From Candidatus Nanoarchaeia archaeon (GTDB taxonomy: Archaea > Nanobdellota > Nanobdellia > Woesearchaeales > SKIA01), in assembly GCA_028279685.1 (NCBI GenBank), contig JANQNG010000038.1, forward strand, positions 27,030 to 91,029: a stretch of DNA of 64,000 nucleotides. Direction: 5' to 3'. How positions within the stretch are numbered: position 1 is the first letter of the stretch; every line of letters starts with the position of its first letter. The notes under the pieces are model-generated. The model had not been told where the DNA came from. It made no database searches and was given only the letters and a program-made list of their open reading frames with translations. Of this stretch, positions 1-9,827 are shown in pieces. The position numbers were made by a program, and so were the translations under genes.

Positions 1-2
1 TA

Positions 3-95
3 GGTATGCAAATACTTTGGGTTGTTGTATTGTATTTGATTGCAAAGTTTGTTGAAATGCAGGCATTCAAGAAGTTTTCAGGAGCAGGAGCGTGA
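3..95 (+). CDS. C-terminal end of an upstream gene, probably ABC-2 type permease partner (partial)
   Basis: Open frame from window start ending ...QILWVVVLYLIAKFVEMQAFKKFSGAGA*; hydrophobic, just upstream of a second ABC-2 permease. Confidence 0.45.
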   Translation, partial: GMQILWVVVLYLIAKFVEMQAFKKFSGAGA

Positions 96-114
96 TAATA
101 AATAAAAGTGCAAA

Positions 115-255
115 TAGCATCAGTATTATTTGGTTAGCATCGGTTCGCTTTTTGATCATGAATATGAGGGGTCTACTTCCCCGTAGGGGGCAACCCCCAG
201 TAACGACCTCGATGCTACGCTAGATAAAAGCTCACAATACTGATGCTAACCAAAT
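115..255. repeat. Intergenic inverted-repeat / structured element
   Basis: TAGCATCAGTATT (115-127) pairs with AATACTGATGCTA (236-248); TAGCATCG (135-142) pairs with CGATGCTA (210-217); ATTTGGTTAGCATC (128-141) pairs with GATGCTAACCAAAT (242-255); inner GGGGG-CAA-CCCCC hairpin. Confidence 0.75.
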
Positions 256-268
256 AGAGGAGAATAAA

Positions 269-1060
269 ATGGGAAAGAATTTCAAATTATGGATGAATTC
301 ATTGGCGCTTGAATTAGCTAGTGATATGGCCTATAAATTGAACTTTTTCCTGAAAGTGTTTGCGTTGTTTATCAACAATTTACTTGGGCCTATCGCAACA
401 GTGTTCATTTATCAGCATAGCGCAGGAATTCCTGGTTGGTCTTTCCCAGAGTTCATCCTCTTCACAGGAACATTTACGTTAGTCAACGGTATAACTCATT
501 TTTTATTCATTATGATGCCTGTGAGGGTGATTGAAGCAGTTCGTGATGGGAGCTTTGACAAATTCCTTGTGCAACCGTTCAATACTATATTAAATATGAC
601 GCTAAGAGGATGGGATCTTGATGGTCTTGGAGAAATTTTGGCAGGATTAGTGTTAGTTGGCTACGGCATTTTCACAGTAGGATTAGCAGAATTCACGTTA
701 CTTAATGTGGTGTTGTATATTATCTTAATACTATTTGGTGTATTGTTTCAATACTGCATACTGCTTATCATTGCATCATGCTCTTTCCTTTTCGTGAGAA
801 GCTATGCATTGTTTGAATTATTATTTGGTATGGAGAAGTTCGCAAGATATCCTATTGATGTATTCAATATGGCATTAAGAATAGTGTTGACCTTCATCTT
901 TCCAGTAGCGATAGCTTCGCACTATCCTGCAAAAACATTATTAAGAGGAATATCTGGATTAGAATTCATATACATAGCATTGCCAGTTATAGGATTCTTT
1001 ATCATCAGTCTAGGATTTTGGATATGGGCGATGAAGAAGTATAGAAGCGCTGGTGGCTGA
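269..1060 (+). CDS. ABC-2 family transporter permease (DUF990-like)
   Basis: Multiple TM segments; LVNGITHFLF...VRVIEAVRDGSFDKFLVQP motif typical of the family. Confidence 0.7.
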   Translation: MGKNFKLWMNSLALELASDMAYKLNFFLKVFALFINNLLGPIATVFIYQHSAGIPGWSFPEFILFTGTFTLVNGITHFLFIMMPVRVIEAVRDGSFDKFLVQPFNTILNMTLRGWDLDGLGEILAGLVLVGYGIFTVGLAEFTLLNVVLYIILILFGVLFQYCILLIIASCSFLFVRSYALFELLFGMEKFARYPIDVFNMALRIVLTFIFPVAIASHYPAKTLLRGISGLEFIYIALPVIGFFIISLGFWIWAMKKYRSAGG

Positions 1061-1147
1061 GATAAATAGCACATAATTAATATCCACTCACAAGTAGTTA
1101 GATTTATATAGAATGAGCTCATTCTGGCTTTATTGAGGGAGGTCAGA

Positions 1148-1861
1148 ATGGCAAAATTAAAGCAAGAAAGGTATCTGATGCATCTGAGAGATGAACTTAG
1201 GAAAAAAGGATATACAACCAAGGTTGGTTATGAGGATAGAATCGGTGGAGATCGCGTGCTTCTTACTGCAAATAAAGATAAGGACTATTTCAAATTAAGG
1301 CTCGAAAAAGGCATCAAAACAATAGCAGGAGATTACAAGATTTCTATATTCACTAATAATACTAGCATGCTTTCATATATTAGAATACTGAATAATTATT
1401 GCAGAAAAAAAACTTCTTTTTTGAAATTGAAGAAGAAAAAATTCCATAACAAAATCAATCAGGGGATAGATGAAATAGTGGGAGATGCTGCAAAATATCA
1501 GATTGAGCAAGATAAGCAAGATAAGAGAGAAAGAAGGAAAGAGACTGCAGCTGCTGTTGGAGAGGAAGCAGTGTATGTTGGTATGGACGTTGGTGAGATG
1601 GCATTTTGGTATGGTCTTGAGATGAACATGTATGGTATGGCTCCTGCTGTTGAAAGTGCTGCTATTATAGGAGAAGGTACTGGAGCAATCGGAGAAGGTA
1701 TTGGACTTGCTGCGGATGCAGGTCTTGATGGATTAGGAAGTGATCTTGAAGATATAGTCGGTGCAGGAGGAGGAAGTTTCCTCGGAGACTGTGGTGTGTT
1801 CGATTCAATTGGAGATGCGTTTAGTAGTTGTGATATCGGAGGATGTGATTTCTCTGGTTGA
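1148..1861 (+). CDS. Hypothetical protein with Gly/Asp/Cys-rich C-terminus
   Basis: ORF; ATG at 1148 preceded by GGGAGGTC; tail GAGGGSFLGDCGVFDSIGDAFSSCDIGGCDFSG. Confidence 0.6.
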   Translation: MAKLKQERYLMHLRDELRKKGYTTKVGYEDRIGGDRVLLTANKDKDYFKLRLEKGIKTIAGDYKISIFTNNTSMLSYIRILNNYCRKKTSFLKLKKKKFHNKINQGIDEIVGDAAKYQIEQDKQDKRERRKETAAAVGEEAVYVGMDVGEMAFWYGLEMNMYGMAPAVESAAIIGEGTGAIGEGIGLAADAGLDGLGSDLEDIVGAGGGSFLGDCGVFDSIGDAFSSCDIGGCDFSG

Positions 1862-2526
1862 AAATGCGAGCGGATAAAATACTTCTTTCGTTAATTTCTT
1901 TTTACAAGAAAAATCTTTCCAGTAAATATATTTTCAAAAATATGAAATGCACATTTGAACATGAGACGTGTTCTAGTTATGGAGAAAGAGTTATTCAAGA
2001 GCATGGTGTGTTGCAAGGAATTAAATTAATTCGAAAAAGACAGAAACGATGCGAAGCATATAAGTTATTTGCGTTTGATGAAAATACTATTGGCTGGGAG
2101 AAAGGATTCAAGCATATTATGGACAAGGGCACTGAGGATGATATTAGCAATCTTGTTGAGCAATTGCACGCAGATGATGAAAAGAAAGAAGCAATTGGTC
2201 ACATTCTCAATGGTGCACAAATAGTTCACAAGTATGTGTATAACGAACCATCAACTATTCTTGAGAGCTATATAGAAAAAGAAAAAGTACAAGATATAAA
2301 ACCACAGATAAGAAACGCAAATGGATATACTAACGTTCTTAAGAAAAAATTGTTGAGTTCTTTCGTAATTGCTGGAGGTATTGAATTGTTAACAATAGGG
2401 GATACTATACATGATCATTTTGTGCATGTTGCGGCTTCATTGTACGTAGCAAGTGCCTGGTTTCAGTATCTAAAAAAGAAGAGGTTTTTTGATTATTTTG
2501 CGTCTATAGGGATTCTGAAAGCATAA
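1858..2526 (+). CDS. Hypothetical protein
   Basis: ORF overlapping the previous stop; C-terminal hydrophobic segments. Confidence 0.55.
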   Translation: MKMRADKILLSLISFYKKNLSSKYIFKNMKCTFEHETCSSYGERVIQEHGVLQGIKLIRKRQKRCEAYKLFAFDENTIGWEKGFKHIMDKGTEDDISNLVEQLHADDEKKEAIGHILNGAQIVHKYVYNEPSTILESYIEKEKVQDIKPQIRNANGYTNVLKKKLLSSFVIAGGIELLTIGDTIHDHFVHVAASLYVASAWFQYLKKKRFFDYFASIGILKA

Positions 2527-2575
2527 TTTGCCATTTGACAATATTTAAATAAAAGATATGCTTTCCTGTTTGTAG

Positions 2576-2689
2576 ATGAGAATATCGTATTCTAGAAAAA
2601 CATCGGACGAGGAAACATACGAGCCTGATGCGGAGATAGAAGAAGTAATAGACAAACTTGATGAAGCTAAGCCCAGATTTCTAAGATAG
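2576..2689 (+). CDS. Small acidic protein (37 aa), hypothetical
   Basis: ATG-initiated MRISYSRKTSDEETYEPDAEIEEVIDKLDEAKPRFLR* in an otherwise empty gap. Confidence 0.35.
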   Translation: MRISYSRKTSDEETYEPDAEIEEVIDKLDEAKPRFLR

Positions 2690-2723
2690 GAAAACTTAAA
2701 TATTCCATTGTGTCTATACGAAC

Positions 2724-3314
2724 ATGCTTGGTAAAAAAGAGGTGATTTTGCTCATATTGGTACTGCTAGCCTGTGTGAGCCTTTTCTTCACAGGTGAATC
2801 AACAAGAAAACCAATGGAGATTAATGCATCGAATCAACTTGAGGTATCTCCTCCAAGAGCGGCGAATGGATCGATTTTCTTTCAAATATTCTTCTATAAT
2901 GCAGGAAACACAGGAAGATTCAGTCCAGATATCTTTTGTGAAGAAAATAAATTCTACATATCTACGGATTCGAGATCTATTGGGCAGAATAGATCGGATG
3001 ATTTCCTAGTAGAGGTTAATGTGAATGAATTGGAGGATGAATGTACTATAGCAATGCTTGATCAAGATCAAATCACTGTTGTTTCAAAACGTTTCAATTT
3101 CGACTACAGAAAAAATAATGAAAAAAGGGATCTTCTGGTAAATCTTTTAGTGAGCACATGTCTCCTGTTCTGCTGCCTTATTTATTGCTGGTATTACATT
3201 ATGTCTGGAAGATATCTTACGCTGAAATGGAAAGTTCTTTTTGGAATGGTTCTTGTGATGATGGTGGTTTCCTTGATTCTCATCATACTTTCTCAATTTC
3301 TCATTCTTAGCTAA
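2724..3314 (+). CDS. Hypothetical membrane protein
   Basis: ORF with N-terminal TM and two C-terminal TM segments. Confidence 0.6.
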   Translation: MLGKKEVILLILVLLACVSLFFTGESTRKPMEINASNQLEVSPPRAANGSIFFQIFFYNAGNTGRFSPDIFCEENKFYISTDSRSIGQNRSDDFLVEVNVNELEDECTIAMLDQDQITVVSKRFNFDYRKNNEKRDLLVNLLVSTCLLFCCLIYCWYYIMSGRYLTLKWKVLFGMVLVMMVVSLILIILSQFLILS

Positions 3315-3344
3315 ACATTTAAATGAGTTATTTGTTCTCTATGT

Positions 3345-4121
3345 ATGTATTATCTCAGACTCTCTCAGGAAAATATAGCATTTTCTCGTTTTGAAGCAGA
3401 ATCTGTCTTTGGAAAGAAAGGAACCCTTGATGGTCATATGCTAAGAATCAATAGTGATGTGCTCATTGATCATCTCGCATACACAAAAAAGATTTTTATT
3501 AGGGATAAGAATAGCAGAAGAACTATTATGTTTAAAGGAAAAGAGGTGCCTGTGAAAAAAGCATGGATCAATGAAGATAAGTTTATTTATCGAAGACCAG
3601 ATAGACGTCCAGCATTCCATCCTACATCCATTCTGCCAAAATTAGCTAAGGGCATGGTCAACATAGGTTCTGCTGGTAAGAACATAGTCTGCGATCCTTT
3701 TTGCGGTACGGGAGGAATACTCATCGAAGCATGTTTACTAGGGAAAAAAGCTGTTGGGTTTGATATAGAGAGTTTCATGTGCTATAGAGCAATAACAAAT
3801 TTAAGACACCATAAGCTGAAAAATTATTCTGTTAAGAAAGCAGATGCTACGACATTAAAAAAAAGGTTTCCTTGCTTTGTTTGTGATCCGCCCTATGGGA
3901 AGAATACAAAGAATGTTGATAGAGATCAACTATATCATGATTTTTTAAAGAATGCTTTGAAGTTGACGAAGAAGATGGTAATTATTTTTCCTAGCTGGTC
4001 TGACTACAAGAAGATTATCAGAAAGGTTGCTTACCGAGGAAAACAATGGAAGATAAAAGGTTGTTTTGAATTCTATATCCATAGAAATCTCTCTAGAATG
4101 GTTACTGTATTAGAGCTCTAA
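3345..4121 (+). CDS. Trm-G10/Trm11-like RNA methyltransferase
   Basis: SAM motif DPFCGTGGILIEA and catalytic DPPYGK (N2-guanine methyltransferase type). Confidence 0.75.
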   Translation: MYYLRLSQENIAFSRFEAESVFGKKGTLDGHMLRINSDVLIDHLAYTKKIFIRDKNSRRTIMFKGKEVPVKKAWINEDKFIYRRPDRRPAFHPTSILPKLAKGMVNIGSAGKNIVCDPFCGTGGILIEACLLGKKAVGFDIESFMCYRAITNLRHHKLKNYSVKKADATTLKKRFPCFVCDPPYGKNTKNVDRDQLYHDFLKNALKLTKKMVIIFPSWSDYKKIIRKVAYRGKQWKIKGCFEFYIHRNLSRMVTVLEL

Positions 4122-5725
4122 GATTCAAGCATCCTTCGTAATGTTTCTAATGAGAAAGCAAGAATACCAGGATCATGTAGTCGTTCATCTTTTGTTTTAA
4201 TGAGTTCAATAACTTTTTTCAAATCATTCTTATGTTCTATTTTGTAGAACTTTGACACCTCGTCAAGCAATCTTTCTGTTGTGTCTTGGAAATCTTCCAC
4301 GTAATGAGTTTTGTAGAGTATAAGAAGCTTCTTCCTCACAAGTCCAAGCCATCGTTCAAGCAATGCTAGCTGGGTAGCTGAGAGTTCATCTACTTCCTCT
4401 TCTACATTTTGAGGAACAATATCTTCATTCATACCATCAACAATTTCTGCTATTCGTGTATCTGAGAGATCGTCCACAGGATCTTCTTCTCTAAGAATTT
4501 CATCAAGAATAGAATCTGCTGTCGATTCTTGTTCAATAGGCTGCGTTTGTTCATGGTGAACATGATCAATTTCGAAAGCTAATGATTCAGGCTCTTTCTC
4601 TAGAAGATCATCGGCAGGTTCTTCAGGGAAAATATTCATTGCTTTTTCTGTGTCATGATCTGGTTGTTCTGACTCTATTTCATCTAAGATTGCGAGATCT
4701 TGATCAAGATCAAATTTTTCTTTCTGTTCTTCAACATCAGAGGAAGCAGTGCTCAGTTTATTAGCGTCCTTGAATTCTGCATCAGTTTCTTTTGCTCCCA
4801 GAACAGAGAAAATATAGTGGCTTTCCTGTTTTGTAAGAATAATAGATTGGCATTCTGCTGCAAGGATCTTCTCTATTTTCTTACAGAGTCTAGCAATATC
4901 GATAGCTTCTTTGTCGTTGAAAACTCTCTCATGACCGATATTTCTGATGAATTCTTTCATGATACGATCCGTCTTATCTCTGCGAATCTTGTATTCTTGA
5001 TGTTTTCTTTTCTCTGATTCTACTTCTAACATATTTTTGTTGATAAGATATTCGTCAGCGTGTGCAGTGTCATCGATCATTTTTCCTATACCAAGAAGGG
5101 AAGAGAGTGTTATGGTGTTGCTCTCAGGTATTGTTGATGCAACAGTCGATTGGTCCGCATCCATCATATATTGAACAATTACACCTATGGGTTGCTGATG
5201 ATGATATGATTTTTCTTGGCGAAAGATAAGTTGTTCTGGAGTGTAAAATCTTGCCCAAAGATATTTGATAGCTTCAATAAGTTTCTCTATTCCTTGGATA
5301 TTCACGATTTGATCATATAATGATTTTTGAGAATATTGTGTAGATAGTTTCAATATCACGAAAGGTTCTCTGTCGCGCAGAGAGAAACCTCCATTTACAG
5401 TAAGAGTCTCATAGGCTGCTTCAAGGTGTTCTTTCATTGTTTCGCTGATAACTCCTCCTACAATAAGATGCTCTATCTCTTCTGCTGCGCCTTTGACATC
5501 TTCTTCTATGTCGAAATTGATGCGTTGTAGAATGCTTCCAATTTTATCATTGAGAAGATTTTCTTCGAGAAATAAGTTGAAAGCTTCTGCAGTGAGCACG
5601 AAGCCATCCACAACAGGAAGCCCTTTCTGTTTCAGCAAAGCTAGCTGAGAAGCCTGTAATCCTACTTGCTGCTGCTGATTTTCCTGGATTTTCTCAAAAC
5701 GAAGGATCATAGGTGGACAAAGCAT
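4118..5725 (-). CDS. PEP synthase/PPDK N-terminal (ATP-binding) domain-like protein
   Basis: GLQASQLALLKQKGLPVVDGFVLTAEAF resembles the PPDK/PEPS N-terminal motif; long acidic C-terminal half. Confidence 0.5.
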   Translation of the reverse strand: MLCPPMILRFEKIQENQQQQVGLQASQLALLKQKGLPVVDGFVLTAEAFNLFLEENLLNDKIGSILQRINFDIEEDVKGAAEEIEHLIVGGVISETMKEHLEAAYETLTVNGGFSLRDREPFVILKLSTQYSQKSLYDQIVNIQGIEKLIEAIKYLWARFYTPEQLIFRQEKSYHHQQPIGVIVQYMMDADQSTVASTIPESNTITLSSLLGIGKMIDDTAHADEYLINKNMLEVESEKRKHQEYKIRRDKTDRIMKEFIRNIGHERVFNDKEAIDIARLCKKIEKILAAECQSIILTKQESHYIFSVLGAKETDAEFKDANKLSTASSDVEEQKEKFDLDQDLAILDEIESEQPDHDTEKAMNIFPEEPADDLLEKEPESLAFEIDHVHHEQTQPIEQESTADSILDEILREEDPVDDLSDTRIAEIVDGMNEDIVPQNVEEEVDELSATQLALLERWLGLVRKKLLILYKTHYVEDFQDTTERLLDEVSKFYKIEHKNDLKKVIELIKTKDERLHDPGILAFSLETLRRMLES

Positions 5726-5879
5726 ACAATCTATTTAAACTTGTTCATTGCTTAGAGAGTAATTATTAATTAATATAGTTCTATATGGAAAAAAATAAAA
5801 TATAATAATTTTCTATATAGCATATATTTAGATTAGTTAATTATTTAAATATATGGGATTTTCTTATGGTATGGGTATT

Positions 5880-6137
5880 ATGACAATCAGCGTGGATGAT
5901 GAAGTTGAGAGGAAGTTCAGAGCTTTTGTGAAAGAGAAGTATGGCACTGGGAAAGGCGTACTTGGAAGAGCAATTGCAGAATCAATAGAGAAAACCAGGA
6001 AAGAAAATGAACAAGAAGAGATAAAAGAAAGGCTTCGTGCAATATTGAAGAAGGGATTAAGAATTTCTACTAAAGGAATGAAGCTTCGCAGAGAGGATAT
6101 GTATGCAGACAGAGTTGAAAAACACATGCCTCGTTGA
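5880..6137 (+). CDS. VapB-like antitoxin
   Basis: MTISVDDEVERKFRAFVKEKYG...; immediately upstream of and overlapping a PIN toxin. Confidence 0.65.
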   Translation: MTISVDDEVERKFRAFVKEKYGTGKGVLGRAIAESIEKTRKENEQEEIKERLRAILKKGLRISTKGMKLRREDMYADRVEKHMPR

Positions 6138-6537
6138 CACCAATATTTTTGTTTATGCTCTTGTCAAAGAGGAAGGAAGAAAACATGGAATAGCGTCAGA
6201 GATTGTCGAAATGTATTATTCTCAGAAATCATTTGTCACTTTGCAGATTCTTGGAGAGGTATTTAATGTAATAATCTCAAAATATAAAGATAAGGAAATA
6301 TTGGATATTTGTAAAGAAATGATAGAACAAATTATGCTTATTGATGATGTGAATAAACTTCATTATACGGGAAAGACAATAATGTCTGCAACAGAATTTT
6401 CAATAAAATATAGAAAACCATTCTGGGATTGCTTGATTGCAGCAACAATGATAGAGAACAACATCAAAGTAATCTATACGGAGAATGTTTCTGATTACGA
6501 AGGTATTCCTGGAATAAAAGCAGTGAACCCTTTTTAA
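6103..6537 (+). CDS. VapC-like PIN domain toxin
   Basis: CLVDTNIFVYAL ... FWDCLIAATMIENNIKVIYTEN acidic PIN motifs. Confidence 0.8.
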   Translation: MQTELKNTCLVDTNIFVYALVKEEGRKHGIASEIVEMYYSQKSFVTLQILGEVFNVIISKYKDKEILDICKEMIEQIMLIDDVNKLHYTGKTIMSATEFSIKYRKPFWDCLIAATMIENNIKVIYTENVSDYEGIPGIKAVNPF

Positions 6538-7505
6538 TCTTCGAATATCACCTTCTCAGCTGGGAATATGTAGTCTTCGCCCATTATGGCTGTTTCTGTT
6601 TTCTGAATAATATTTGAGAATTCTTCTGTAAGATCAGAAATAATCTTAGTATACTCTAAGTAAGATTCACACATAATCTCAAGCTCCACATCCCAAGGAC
6701 TGATTTGTTTAACCATATGTATAATCTGAGGTATCTTTCTAGTATATTCCATCAGTTTCTCTTCATCTTTTCTATTTAGATTTCTAAAATAAAGAAACGT
6801 TTTGAAGAATTCATGACCAAGTTTATTGTGGTTTATAGAAGCCATATATCTGTAAATAATCTTCTTTTCTTCTATTCTTTTTAATCTATTTCTGATTTTG
6901 TCAATACTAATATTATGTTTTCTTGCAATTGCAGCAATATTCACTCTTGAATTTTTAAAAAACTCTTTGAGAATAATTTTTTCTATAGGGTCAAGAGTGA
7001 AATTTTCGAGTTGACGAAACCCTTCTTTCCAGTCAGCTTCTGCTTGGTAAAAAAATGTTTTATCACATTTGTATATACCTACGAGTATGGCTGTGTGGCT
7101 TTCTAGAATAAGATCCTTGAATTTAGAGAAAATATCATTCTTTAGATCAAAGAATTCTCTATTGTTTTTTACGAAATAAGTTAGTCCTGCATTCCATGCT
7201 CCTTCAGCAAGTCCTAGCCATAATAATCTCTTATCATTATTAACATAATCAACAAATTCTTTCTTTTCTTCAGGTTTATTGGCTAAGTTCAGATAGATTT
7301 TTGCACTAAGATAACCTATTTTTGTTGGATCTAACCATATAGTAAATCCTTGGATGATATTATTTTCCTGTAATTGCTTGATTCTGTATCTTACCGATTC
7401 CTTGCTTCTTCCTACTAATTTAGCAAGTTTAGTGTCTGGAATTCTTGAGTTCTTATCTAACTCATAAAGAATTCTCTTATCTATTTTGTCAAGCTTATAT
7501 GTCAT
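6534..7505 (-). CDS. Lrp/AsnC-family regulator with two HTH segments
   Basis: KLDKIDKRILYELDKNSRIPDTKLAKLVGRSKESVRYRIKQL and a second HTH, VNIAAIARKHNISIDKIRNRLKRI. Confidence 0.8.
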   Translation of the reverse strand: MTYKLDKIDKRILYELDKNSRIPDTKLAKLVGRSKESVRYRIKQLQENNIIQGFTIWLDPTKIGYLSAKIYLNLANKPEEKKEFVDYVNNDKRLLWLGLAEGAWNAGLTYFVKNNREFFDLKNDIFSKFKDLILESHTAILVGIYKCDKTFFYQAEADWKEGFRQLENFTLDPIEKIILKEFFKNSRVNIAAIARKHNISIDKIRNRLKRIEEKKIIYRYMASINHNKLGHEFFKTFLYFRNLNRKDEEKLMEYTRKIPQIIHMVKQISPWDVELEIMCESYLEYTKIISDLTEEFSNIIQKTETAIMGEDYIFPAEKVIFED

Positions 7506-7637
7506 TTTATACTAAAATATTGTAATTTTTTATAAATTTTTCCATTTTTTAAGCAAAATATGATAGATAATTTAAAGTACTTATAAGAACTACTATAAAG
7601 TAGAAACACAAATGATGTTTCAAAAAGAGAAAAGAAA

Positions 7638-8255
7638 ATGATAGAAAAAACATTCAAAGAAAGATACACAGATTTAGAAAAAAAGGTTCAAAAACTGAAA
7701 GATAAACTGAAAGATACTGGTGCTAGGGTTAATGAATCTCTGATAATGGATGATTTTAGAGACTATGAAGCAAAAAAAATTCAATCATACAAAACTAAAA
7801 AAGAAACTGAAGTAAACTTGGCAGGAAAAATAAAAAAAATTGGAGATATTGTGTTAATTGGAATTTCTTCAAAAATTATTCTACCAGAGTATGGTGTATT
7901 TAACATAAACTATGAAATTGCATTTGCTAAAGAAAATAAAATTAGAATGGTTATTCCATTGCCAGATAGTTGTTGCTATAATAGCGGAAAAGGACACAAA
8001 TCTTTTGTTGAAATACCTGACGGACTTATTGTACTGAATCCTTATTGTGGCGGTCGCAGCTGGGATAATGGGGAATTTCGAACACATTACTATTCAGAAG
8101 AAGAAACCAATGCTCGTATGTTTTCAAGAAGAAATCAAATGTTTCAAGCAGAAACAACAGAAGAAGTCTTTGAAATACTTAAGAAATGGAATACATTCGA
8201 TGGAGAAGTTGCAAAGGATTATTATAAGATCTTGGAGGCTTATAGGAATTTCTAG
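7638..8255 (+). CDS. Hypothetical protein
   Basis: ORF of 205 aa with good start context. Confidence 0.55.
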   Translation: MIEKTFKERYTDLEKKVQKLKDKLKDTGARVNESLIMDDFRDYEAKKIQSYKTKKETEVNLAGKIKKIGDIVLIGISSKIILPEYGVFNINYEIAFAKENKIRMVIPLPDSCCYNSGKGHKSFVEIPDGLIVLNPYCGGRSWDNGEFRTHYYSEEETNARMFSRRNQMFQAETTEEVFEILKKWNTFDGEVAKDYYKILEAYRNF

Positions 8256-8285
8256 GTCTTGAGTTTCAAAAAGAGGTAAGAAAAA

Positions 8286-9014
8286 ATGAAAGATAAAACA
8301 ATGGCTTACTTGCCACCAAAAAAATTTTTCAAGAATCATGTTGTGTTGCAAACTGGAATCGTTTGTGGGTTGGCAAATTTGGCAGTGTTGAGTGCTATTG
8401 CGTATACGACTGATCATAATATTGTATACTTTGCTGAAACAGCCTCGATACAGATAGAGCATATTGCAGAAGCTGCAAAAGCTGCAAAGCAAGCTTATCA
8501 AATTGGAGGGATTGGTGCGCTTGCAATCTTTGGCATTGGTGCAATTACAGATTATTTTGTGACCAGAAAGAAAGGTGATAAAATGAAAGATGAAAAACTA
8601 CTTCAAAAAGTTATAGAAGAATTGCCAGAGGATTTCTGGTTGAAAAGTGAAAAAGAGCTTGAGATGGAGGAGCAAGGATATAGATTGTTCGGCAACCATC
8701 AAGAAGGATTCAATACGCGAACAAGTTTGCGTTTAGAACTCTTAAAATGGGATAGTAAGTGTAAATATCAAGATCGTGTAGATGTTGATGAAGCATATGA
8801 CAAAAGAGGAACTATGTTGAATGATGCTGGAAGCTTGTATATCAAAGCACCGGAATTAATTATTCCTGAGCGTGCTGTGCTCAGAGATTGGGAAACAATG
8901 ACTGATGTTCCTTATACAGGAGAACATATAGATGAATTGATTGAACACGCAAAAGAATGCAACGAAATGTTTGAGAATATGCCATACGAAAAAAGCAAGT
9001 ATTTTGATATATGA
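8286..9014 (+). CDS. Hypothetical membrane protein
   Basis: ORF; two hydrophobic segments at N-terminus. Confidence 0.55.
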   Translation: MKDKTMAYLPPKKFFKNHVVLQTGIVCGLANLAVLSAIAYTTDHNIVYFAETASIQIEHIAEAAKAAKQAYQIGGIGALAIFGIGAITDYFVTRKKGDKMKDEKLLQKVIEELPEDFWLKSEKELEMEEQGYRLFGNHQEGFNTRTSLRLELLKWDSKCKYQDRVDVDEAYDKRGTMLNDAGSLYIKAPELIIPERAVLRDWETMTDVPYTGEHIDELIEHAKECNEMFENMPYEKSKYFDI

Positions 9015-9063
9015 TTTTTTTTCGTATTATTTTCGGGAAATCAACCAAAATCTTTATATAATA

Positions 9064-9080
9064 CATTGTATTTCATTGTA
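9064..9080. promoter_or_regulatory. Candidate RHH operator (CATTGTA direct repeats)
   Basis: CATTGTA at 9064-9070 and 9074-9080, 10-bp phase, just upstream of ATG 9086. Confidence 0.45.
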
Positions 9081-9085
9081 ATACG

Positions 9086-9355
9086 ATGGAAATAGTGTCT
9101 GTACGATTCACTGATGACGTGCTCAAGAACATGGATAAGGCCATCAAGAAGAATAACTTCAATTCAAGGACTGAGTTTATTAGAGAATCAGTTAGAAAGA
9201 ACTTAAGCGAAGTAAATCGAGAACAAGTTATGAAAGAATTTCTTAAACTAGCAGGAACTTCAAAAGTCAAAACACCAATAGAAGAAGATAGAAAGATAAG
9301 AGAAGAAGTAAGTGAGGAATTCTTTAAAGAACTAGAAAAAAGATTTACTAAATAA
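9086..9355 (+). CDS. Ribbon-helix-helix (CopG-type) protein, probable antitoxin
   Basis: MEIVSVRFTDDVLKNMDKAIKKNNFNSRTEFIRESVRKNL RHH pattern. Confidence 0.75.
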   Translation: MEIVSVRFTDDVLKNMDKAIKKNNFNSRTEFIRESVRKNLSEVNREQVMKEFLKLAGTSKVKTPIEEDRKIREEVSEEFFKELEKRFTK

Positions 9356-9767
9356 TCTCTTGGGGTCTTTTTGCTTTAGTAATATTACGAAGATCTTGGA
9401 TTAAATGTTTATCTTGAGATACTAAGACTGCATTATATTTTTTTGCTTGAAGAGCAAATAAACAATCAATTTTAGGAAGATTTCTTTCTTGTGAAAGTTG
9501 TTTAGCATAATTAAAATCCTTCTCATCGATATCAATTCTTTTTAAGGTATTAGTTAAAAAGAGAAAATTAAGCATAGTGTTTATTTCTTCAGAAGAATAT
9601 TGTTTTCTGAGTTCCCAGATTAATGCTTCAGAGAATAAGATAATTTCTTTGTTCGATATTATTTTCTTAAATAGTTGATATGCAAATTTACCTAAAGGAT
9701 TTCCTGATTTACTATATCTGTATTCGTAAAAGTCTCTCCATATACAGGTGTCAAAAAAATATTTCAT
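9348..9767 (-). CDS. PIN domain protein, probable toxin
   Basis: MKYFFDTCIWRDFYE ... LPKIDCLFALQAKKYNAVLVSQDKHL. Confidence 0.7.
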   Translation of the reverse strand: MKYFFDTCIWRDFYEYRYSKSGNPLGKFAYQLFKKIISNKEIILFSEALIWELRKQYSSEEINTMLNFLFLTNTLKRIDIDEKDFNYAKQLSQERNLPKIDCLFALQAKKYNAVLVSQDKHLIQDLRNITKAKRPQEII

Positions 9768-9827
9768 ATTCTGGAAAAATAATGTTGTTTAATATGTGTT
9801 TCTTGTTTTTTTTCGTGATATTTCCGA

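Noticed and set aside
922-1221. Minus-strand ORF overlapping the permease end
   Set aside because: Antisense to well-supported genes, composition not protein-like; same reasoning applied to most other short antisense ORFs in the track
5760-5850. TTCTATATGG / TTCTATATAG as a third copy of the NAD promoter palindrome
   Set aside because: Only the short AT-rich CTATAT core is shared; no GAGCGAAATATTTATA or GTATACAATAC block; more likely the VapBC promoter region
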